From: Zanthoxylum bungeanum
Lineage: Eukaryota; Streptophyta; Magnoliopsida; Sapindales; Rutaceae
Direction of reading: 5' to 3'
DNA length: 64,000 bases
Assembly: GCA_019454045.1 (NCBI GenBank)
Contig: SKCR01036751.1
Location: 434,001 to 498,000 of the forward strand
This document shows, one piece after another, positions 57,427-64,000 of the stretch (positions are counted from its first letter, which is position 1; each line of letters begins with the position of its first letter). The notes beneath the pieces are model-generated. The model had not been told where the DNA came from, ran no database searches, and saw only the letters and a program-made list of their open reading frames with translations. The position numbers were made by a program, and so were the translations under genes.

Positions 57427-58840
57427 TTGTTAGAAAATGAGCCTCAAAGCTATAAAGAAACAATGTCTTCTTCGGAGGCACCTATGTGGAAAGAAGCTAT
57501 TAACAGTGAGATTGATTCAATCCTACAGAACCATACTTGGGAGTTGGTTGATCTTCCTCCATGTTGTAAGCCACTGGGCTACAAATGGATATTCAAAATG
57601 AAGATGAAAACGGATGAATCAATAGTTAAGTACAAGGCAAGGCTTGTTGTAAAAGGTTATAGACAAAAAGAAGGCATTGTTTACTTTGATACCCATTCAC
57701 CAGTGATTCGTATCACATCGATAAGAATGCTCATAGCCATAGCAGCTATATTTGGTCTTGAAATACATCAAAAGGATGTAAAGACGTTATTCTTGAGTGG
57801 TGAATTGGATGAAGAGATTTACATGGAACAACCAGAAGGGTTTAATGTTCCTGGATAAGAATAGAAGGTGTGCAAACTTGTAAAACCCTTGTATGGATTA
57901 AAACAAGTACCTAGACAATGACATAAGAAAATTGACAAAGAGATGTTGTCAAGTGGGTTTAAAACCGATGAGTATGATAAGTGTACGTACACCAAATCAA
58001 CTAAAAAATGATATGTGATTGTATGTCTCTATATAGACGATATGCTGATAATTGGTAATAATCATGAGTTGATTCAGTCTACCAAGAAAGTGTTATCCAG
58101 CAAATTTGATATGAAAGATTTGGGAGTAGCTAACCTAACTCTTCATCTATCAAATAATACTGGCTTAAGCATATCGCAAATAGAGTATTCAAGGATCATC
58201 AGAAGTCTGATGTATCTCAGGAATTGCACACGAACTGATATCGCTCAAGCTGTGAACCGGCTTAGCAGATATACAAGCAATCCAGGACATAACCACTGGA
58301 AAGCTATAGTAAAGAGTTTTGAGGTATGAGAAACTTAAAAATATATGCTAGATTACGAGAGATATCCTGCTGTTTTAGAGGGATACAACGATGCTGACTG
58401 GATATCTGATACAATTGATTCCAAATCTACGAGTGGATTTGTTTTCACACTTGGTAATGCAGCCGTGTCATGGAAATCCTCGAGGCAAACATGAGTTGCC
58501 TGGTCTACTATGGAATTAGAGTTCATAGCGTTAGACAAAATAGCGGAAGAAGCAGAATGACTTTGAAACTTCCTGGAGGGTATTCCTAGTTGGCCAAACC
58601 GGTGCCAACGATGAGCATACATTGTGACAGCCATTGGGAGAGCCCAAAATAAAATGTATAATGGTAAGTCTCGACACATACGTCGGAGACATAATACCAT
58701 AGGTCAACTGCTCTCAAGTGGCATAATATCGATCAATTATGTTGAGTCGAAGGAAACCTAGCGAATCCACTAACTAAAGGTTTACCTCGAGAGCAAGTTG
58801 AGAAGTCATCGAGGGGAATGGGCTTGAAGCATATAATTTA
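57427..58840 (+). pseudogene. Copia-D reverse transcriptase and RNase H (broken)
   Basis: RT: WKEAINSEIDSILQNHTWEL, YKARLVVKGYRQKEG, DVKTLFLSGELDEEIYMEQP. A TAA at 57856-57858 and more stops follow, then [14 protein letters not shown], where the catalytic YVDD is YIDD. A block of about 60 codons present in Copia-B is missing between [11 protein letters not shown] and NLTLHLS (about 58133). RNase H traces (SSSGIISINYVES-like, LTKGLPREQVE) end near 58840. Confidence 0.82.
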
Positions 58841-59418
58841 AGAATTGTCACTATGGAAACCCAACCTAGCTGACTGGAGATCCCAATATCTAGGTTCAAA
58901 AGAGACAACTGAAACTTTGTGCAATTTAAAACAAGCACTGAGGAGTTTTGTACTCTTTCCCATTCCGATAATGATGCTGAGTGTTGTCTGTCATTGGTTA
59001 GGATAAGCTAAGGCTTTTAATGATCACTATATTATGAGATGAGTCCTAATGAGGGTAAAGACAGATTACCTCTTGATAGTATATCACCTATTTCAAGTAA
59101 GAAGTGAGGCCGCTTCCATGGGAACTTTTAAAGGCGGGTTACCCTAAAGTACTTGATGAATTTGGGACCGTTGTTCAGGGCCGAAATGAACACAACCGTA
59201 GAACGGGAAATGGTCGAAGTAAAGCTGTGTGTTGGAAGTTGTCTTGGTTTACACCAACGGCAGAACAGTTCAAGACTATGGATCACTGGTTTGCCAAGTA
59301 AATCCGATTGTCATTCACTAAGAAAGGTTCAAGGCGAAAGCTACCTATTTCGATGCAGCTTTAGTTCACGGAAACTCTCTCAAGTGTCTGCATGAATATT
59401 TGAAGAATTGTGAAGGAT

Positions 59419-60004
59419 TATTGGAAATTCTTCAAATCTTCACATATATTTGTTTGGATGGATGAGGGACATGTCCCTTGGATGGTACCCCATGGGGACA
59501 TGTTCTCCAATTGTGTGTAAAGTGATCATATGCGCCAAGTGGTGCATAGGGGGGTATAACCCTTTGGAGGGTTGCACCCCAACCCTAAGGGTGCATTTGA
59601 GGCATCCTTCCATACTTATAAAAGGAAGTTTTATGTTCCTTTTAACACAGAGAAAAAACAAATCTGAATTCCATCCAAAGAGAAAAGAGTCTCATATTGT
59701 GTATTGAGTCTGAGAGATTTCCACCATATTCCAAGTTCAAGATCTTGTTAAGGTGTGCCCCTTGAACAAGAGAATATGGGTTATCCTGGGAGAACATTAA
59801 CCACAAATCCGTAGAGCACCGAGACGGGGCTGATAAGTTCTTAAGGACATAGATTTATCTCGACTCAGATCAAAGTTTTCATCAGGTTTTACTTTTTCTC
59901 AAGTTTTAAGGTTTTCTAGGGTTTATGCATATTCGATCTATTTTTCTGGTTTGATTTGTTTGTTGCATGTTGATTTCTAGTTTAATGACACTTTATGCAC
60001 AACA
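59419..60004 (+). repeat. Copia-D 3' LTR (586 bp)
   Basis: Near copy of 52184-52766. The first dinucleotide is TA instead of TG, and the preceding polypurine tract is degraded (TTGTGAAGGA). Both changes would block movement. Confidence 0.92.
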
Positions 60005-60120
60005 TATATAAAATATATGATCTCAATGCGAGAGTTAATTAAGATTAAAGTCTTACATCCCAACTAAATTAGCACTTGGTATTCAAAACTCATTCCTAAA
60101 CACATCAGTATAATACTATT

Positions 60121-60167
<47 letters not shown>

Positions 60168-61111
60168 AAGTTTCAAAGTATTACAATGGAAAAATAATAA
60201 AATGACTACAACTAGACCAAGATCTTAATGTCACTTGGGCTATAAGTAGCCCAGATTCCTCCACCAAATGGGCCAGTCTTTTGGATTAGATACATATACA
60301 TAATTTATTCTCAATCCTCAACAAGATGAAATCAAAAGCAAAACCATAATAACTGGAACAACTCATGTGTCGGATGAATGGACCAATGTAATTTCCAAAG
60401 GGGAAATTATTGAATAGTGTCCCATATTAGTTAATAAATGAGAATCACTTGGGGTTATAAAATAGTATAGGTTTCTACACCCAATAAATTGGATAGCTAG
60501 ATCCTAAACTCAGCCTCCAACAAACCACTAATCTGATTCATTTTATTAAACTTAGACGACCTTATTAAATAAGTCATGTGACTGACCATTAAGAGTTTCG
60601 ACCAACCTCATATGACCAAATACAACTATTTTTGGCACAAATGTCATTTATAACATATTAAGGGGAAACTCATTGCCAGACCACTTCTTCCGGGTTTAAG
60701 CGGAGCATGTAAAATCTCTCAGGCTGTCTCAAATTCTTACAAGAAATGCACTCTCTGAATTCGAACTCAAGACATGAAGGTCAGACCCTAAACCTTACAC
60801 CACCAAACCACACCTTTGAGGACATTAAGAATTACTAATATAGATGAATACAAATATTCAAAGACTAGTGGAGATTGAAATAGCTCTGAACTTCAACATA
60901 CCCTTAAATTGTTATTCAAATATCAATATGTATATAAATAACCAATTACCTTTTTTACAGCACTGGACATATGACTTAACATATTGAGATGAGTACTCAT
61001 CCATATTATATAATATAGACCAATGTCTTATTCAACTAATTTAGTTAAGTAAATAATTAAAAAGCATACAGACAGGTACATACTACTGATCAAGAGCTTT
61101 TGCTGTGTTAT
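60005..61111. other. Intergenic region and 3' flank of the FUL-like gene, with (TA)n microsatellite
   Basis: A TA run lies at about 60127-60165. The rest is AT-rich without recognised gene or repeat. Its right end should contain the 3' UTR of the minus-strand MADS-box gene. Confidence 0.55.
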
Positions 61112-61214
61112 TCATGTAAGGTGGCGAAGCATCCAAGCTGGCAGCATCGCATTAGCTCGATTTCCTGCTGTAGGATCCTCGTCATCTCCACTCCCCCCTG
61201 CCATTTGATAAGAG
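61112..61214 (-). CDS. FUL: FRUITFULL-like MADS-box gene, exon 8 (last) with stop
   Basis: After acceptor GCATGCACAG it encodes SYQMAGGSGDDEDPTAGNRA and the ending LPAWMLRHLT, then TGA at 61112-61114. LPAWMLR/LPPWML is the diagnostic C-terminal motif of FUL (AGL8) type proteins in the AP1/FUL clade, and no farnesylation CaaX box (euAP1 type) is present. So this is a FUL-type rather than an AP1-type gene. The factor would act in the nucleus in flowering-time and fruit or meristem control. Confidence 0.9.
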
Positions 61215-61287
61215 CTGTGCATGCACCAATTTCAAATGATTATGTGATTATGTGATTCAAAGGAAATAGCTTTAGAGAAATTAATAC

Positions 61288-61400
61288 CTATTGCTCAATG
61301 GCTGCATAAAAACATTGGATGAGTTCAAGTCATGATTTTGCTGCTGCTGCTGCTGCTCCCACTGTGCCTGTTGGCTCAGTGTCTTCTCCTTTTCTTTTAC
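61288..61400 (-). CDS. FUL: FRUITFULL-like gene, exon 7
   Basis: 113 nt: VKEKEKTLSQQAQWEQ, a run of glutamines from a CTG/CAG repeat (61339-61356), NHDLNSSNVFMQPLSN. It ends with two bases of a serine codon completed in exon 8; donor GTATTAA after AATAG. VKEKEK continues the K-domain helix end found in AP1/FUL proteins. Confidence 0.9.
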
Positions 61401-61517
61401 CTTGTTTTAGTTCAAAAACATAAAGGTATCAAGTTAAAAAAAAAAAAAAGGAAAATTGGCTGATACATATTTGAAATGAAATGGTTTCATATTTGAGAAT
61501 AGTAAAGGTGTTGTTAC

Positions 61518-61559
61518 CTTCTTTGAAAGCAAGTTGTTTTGCTCTTGTAGTAACTTGTC
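61518..61559 (-). CDS. FUL: FRUITFULL-like gene, exon 6 (42 nt)
   Basis: Encodes DKLLQEQNNLLSKK. A 42-nt exon at this place is standard for type II MADS-box genes. Splice sites CAACAG and GTAACA. Confidence 0.9.
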
Positions 61560-61650
61560 CTGTTGTGTACATAAGTAAATGAAAAGAGTTAGGTTCATAC
61601 GACCACTTACTAATTATAGAAGATTAGGCGGCTTGGGCTAGCTAGCTCAC

Positions 61651-61692
61651 CTTTTTCTGAAGGTCAGAAATGGATTGAAACATGAGTTGGTT
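61651..61692 (-). CDS. FUL: FRUITFULL-like gene, exon 5 (42 nt)
   Basis: Encodes NQLMFQSISDLQKK of the K-box, like NQLMYESISELQKK-type sequence in relatives. Splice sites TTGCAG and GTGAGC. Confidence 0.9.
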
Positions 61693-62103
61693 CTGCAAGT
61701 GAAATCCAATTTGATTAGTTGCATGTAAAACTATGAAATTAAGGATCCGTTTAATAGTGAAGTGTCATGGCTTTTAAGCCACAACTATTGTTGTTACGGA
61801 TACAAATATCCATAACAAGAATAACAAAAAAATAATAATTAAACATAGATTCATTCAAGGGAAATCAAATCTTCCCAATTACTGGTACTTTGAGAGATCA
61901 GCGACCTCCCAAAATAATTATCAAACTGACAATACAATATAAAAGATAAAATGGCAAATGGAAATGGAAAATATGACTTATAACCTTAACTTTTAAATTA
62001 CATCTATAAGTATTTACCAAACACCTTAAAGTAATAACTTAAAAGCCAGATAGAGCTGCCAAACAGCTAAGCCAAATAGTCTCTAATTTTATAGTAACGT
62101 TAC

Positions 62104-62203
62104 CTTTCTTGATCGTACGAGTTTAAGAGCAGAATCAACCTGCTGCTCTATACTTTGAAGCTCTTTGAAACTTAAGTTTTCCAGTTCCTCTCCCATGAAA
62201 TGC
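62104..62203 (-). CDS. FUL: FRUITFULL-like gene, exon 4 (100 nt)
   Basis: K-box core: HFMGEELENLSFKELQSIEQ, then QVDSALKLVRSRK. The 100-nt size and phase match the conserved MADS gene structure. FMGE.L..LS.KELQ..EQQ is typical of AP1/FUL. It forms the dimer and tetramer helices. Confidence 0.92.
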
Positions 62204-62307
62204 CTGCAGATATCAAGAATATGCATAGCTTAGCTTGCTAGCTGTTTGTTGCACTAAAAGTTTATTAATTTATAGCAAACTTGCATAGATTCATGTGCAT
62301 ATACTAC

Positions 62308-62372
62308 TTTTGATTTCTTTGTAAAACCTCCATCCTAGCTTTAAGCTTTGCATATTCCAACGTCCAGTTTCC
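62308..62372 (-). CDS. FUL: FRUITFULL-like gene, exon 3 (65 nt)
   Basis: Encodes GNWTLEYAKLKARMEVLQRN and QK, the beginning of the K-box; W.LEYAKLKA is a family signature. It ends in the middle of a lysine codon, with a slightly unusual donor GTAGTATATG. Confidence 0.9.
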
Positions 62373-62473
62373 CTGTGGCAGTAAACATGGCATTAATTAT
62401 TAATATTTTGATTCCTTCCAAATAGCATATAGCTCAAAAATGCCAGTGATCAAATAGCTAGGTAGCAGCATAC

Positions 62474-62552
62474 ATTTGGTTCAGTCACACTTTCATGAAG
62501 CTGCCTCTCTGCATAAGAATACCTCTCATACCGTTCAAGGATCCTTTCCATG
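62474..62552 (-). CDS. FUL: FRUITFULL-like gene, exon 2 (79 nt)
   Basis: I-domain exon: MERILERYERYSYAERQLHE and SVTEPN. MERILERYERY is almost invariant in AP1/FUL proteins. The first base completes a codon split with exon 1. Exon 1, with the DNA-binding MADS domain, must lie beyond 64000. Exons 2-8 all keep frame, so the visible part looks functional. Confidence 0.92.
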
Positions 62553-64000
62553 CTGATACAAATAGGAAAAAAAAATTATTATTCTTCTTGTAATCTAAAT
62601 CAAAGTATGTGAAAGAATAACTAATTAAATGAACAAGTTCAATATATTATCTTGCATATTAAACAATTTAAATTGATTTTATATGATTATTTGGAGAATC
62701 TCACGTATCAAAGTCTGACTAAAGTTCTGTTTGATATTGTGGTGTTATGGCTTAAAAACTACGGCTATAATGAAATAAAGCTCTAGTTATAACAACAGTT
62801 AATCGTATTTGACAAATATGATTTTCAAAAGTTGATAATTTTAATTAAATATGATATAGATTTTTCATCAAACTACTTTCAATAAAAATAGCAAGGCTAG
62901 AGGTAAATGCAATGCAAAGGAGGATGAAAGAAGGAGGGTAATGGTGATATCCTCAATCTAATGCAAGGTTGTGGCTTGCCATGGCTGATATGTACACTAC
63001 CAACATAATACTTGTTTCCTTGCACATTTTGAAGGATTTATTGTTTTGGTAAGCATGAGCTTAAAAAGATAACAATTGACTGGAAATAATCTAAGATTTA
63101 TTCAAGGAATATAGTTGCTTTAGATAAATATATAGGAGTCCTCAAAACCCTAGAAAGGTGAATGTGGAAATGGTAACACCATTAAAAGAAAGAGAATATA
63201 TGTAGTAGCAAAAGCACAAGTTAAGGAAAGCTGTAGAAGATAAAAAATCAAAACAATTTTGAAAAAAATAATCATGAAAAATCAAAATCTGACAACTCGA
63301 GCAAAGATTAGGCGAATATCGTTATGGCAAGTGTATCAATCATGAAAAATGATATATGTACCAATTTTTATCCATAATTTTATCTCTACTCTCTCACTGT
63401 AGCTACAGTGAGTTACTCAATGTAGCTACAGTGAGTTACTCAATGTAGCTACAGTGAGAGAGTATGGATAATTTTCGAGATAAAAATTGGTACATATATC
63501 ATTTCCCATCAATCATATTCCAAAATCATGACATGATTTTTTTTCTTGTGAGAAAATACTTTGGTGGTAAAATTAAAAAACCCCGCTGGAATACTTATAC
63601 AGTCAAATAAAAATTTATTATTTCCACTTAATTTATGTGTGCAATATTAGAACTTAAATTAAGCTTTTTTTTATTATTATTATTTTTTTTTTTTTTATAA
63701 ATGATTTCCATTTGCCTGAATTTCACTGACTAAAAATTGACCAAACCCTATCAATGTTAAAATTTAAAATGGGACAAATGCAAGAAATTACGTTCAATGA
63801 TTAAAAAAAGAACAAAAAAAAATAGTTCAAAAGAAAGAATTATGTAATTATTTAAAAAAGATTTTAAATAAAATCTTGTGAGAAGACAAATGCATGCAGC
63901 AAAAAAATGGTTAAGCAGTGGTGAGAACCAGAGAGATCAGCTAGCTAGCATTTCCAATACTACTAATCAAAATGGGAAAGAACATAAGTTTGAAAATTTG
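62553..64000 (-). other. FUL: Intron 1 of the FRUITFULL-like gene (partial)
   Basis: From the acceptor at 62553-62554 to the window edge there is no coding sequence; a large first intron is usual in AP1/FUL genes and often holds regulatory sites. It contains a 164-bp MITE at 63344-63507 and T-rich or A-rich runs. No clear CArG box was pinned down by eye. Confidence 0.7.
63344..63507. mobile_element. 164-bp palindromic MITE with 9-bp TSD, inside FUL-like intron 1
   Basis: A perfect 9-bp duplication ATCAATCAT (63335-63343 and 63508-63516) flanks inverted ends GAAAAATGATATATGTACC and GGGAAATGATATATGTACC. The arms stay complementary through AATTTTTATC and CTCTCTCACTGTAGCTACAG; GTAGCTACAGTGAG occurs three times. 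The 9-bp TSD points to a Mutator-type transposase. Confidence 0.85.

Larger units (their letters stand above)
52184..60004 (+). mobile_element. Copia-D: Ty1/copia element of the Copia-B family
   Basis: LTRs of 583 and 586 bp, TSD TATAT on both sides (52179-52183 and 60005-60009; low complexity). Order on the plus strand: LTR, long leader, gag, protease, integrase, RT, RNase H, LTR. Gag, integrase and LTR wording is that of Copia-B, but the strand is opposite. The leader carries a 1389-bp foreign insertion. Many stops and shifts make it inactive. Confidence 0.92.

Noticed and set aside
63400..63480. Small-RNA precursor or transcription terminator hairpin
   Set aside because: The hairpin is explained as the core of a MITE with terminal repeats and TSD; a small-RNA role would need expression data.

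Overview
This is a window of plant nuclear DNA, almost certainly from a eudicot. It holds four spliced host genes or gene ends (a GAUT11-like galacturonosyltransferase first exon, an ER-ANT1-like nucleotide carrier, a universal-stress-protein-like gene and a FRUITFULL-like MADS-box gene) with GT..AG introns, set in a large mass of LTR retrotransposons, small DNA transposons and LINE scraps. There is no bacterial operon structure and I saw no rRNA, tRNA or CRISPR array. The species cannot be fixed from the sequence alone.

Left part (1-4851): first coding exon of a GAUT11-like gene on the minus strand (2671-2823), whose body runs off the left edge. About 0.5 kb upstream of its ATG is a 712-bp hAT-type non-autonomous element (3327-4038, exact 8-bp target duplication), followed by a fold-back repeat (4273-4644).

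Centre (4852-44004): one 39-kb nest of retrotransposons that can be unpicked from target-site duplications (TSDs). The outer layer is a Ty1/copia element on the minus strand, here called Copia-B (TSD TTAAG). Its 3' LTR is split by a second minus-strand Ty1/copia element, Copia-A (5090-37644, TSD TCTTG). Copia-A is itself split twice. A coding-less LTR element 'C' (8631-13751) sits between its integrase and reverse transcriptase. A large Ty3/gypsy-type element 'A-prime' without pol (17178-35415, TSD ATAAT) sits in its leader. A-prime's second LTR is in turn split by a Tat-lineage Ty3/gypsy element 'G' (24977-33240, TSD ACTGG), which keeps pol with both a normal and an archaeal-type RNase H. Tandem repeats fill the 3' parts of A-prime and G.

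Right part (44005-64000): a gene island with the ER-ANT1-like gene (plus strand, three coding exons) and the USP-like gene (minus strand, three exons), tail to tail. It is followed by a hAT-like MITE, two LINE remnants and a second copy of the outer Copia family (Copia-D, 52184-60004, plus strand, TSD TATAT). Copia-D carries a 1.39-kb insertion with a 9-bp TSD. The window ends in exons 2-8 of a FRUITFULL-like MADS-box gene (minus strand, 61112-62552). Its MADS-domain exon lies beyond the right edge, and its first intron holds a 164-bp MITE with a 9-bp TSD.

The most unusual signal is a roughly 95-bp CG-rich segment built around CGTTCGAACG. It appears to be shared between the leader of the Ty1/copia family (Copia-B and Copia-D) and the LTR of the Ty3/gypsy element G, which are two different superfamilies. 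Element names here are local labels; no database search was possible.
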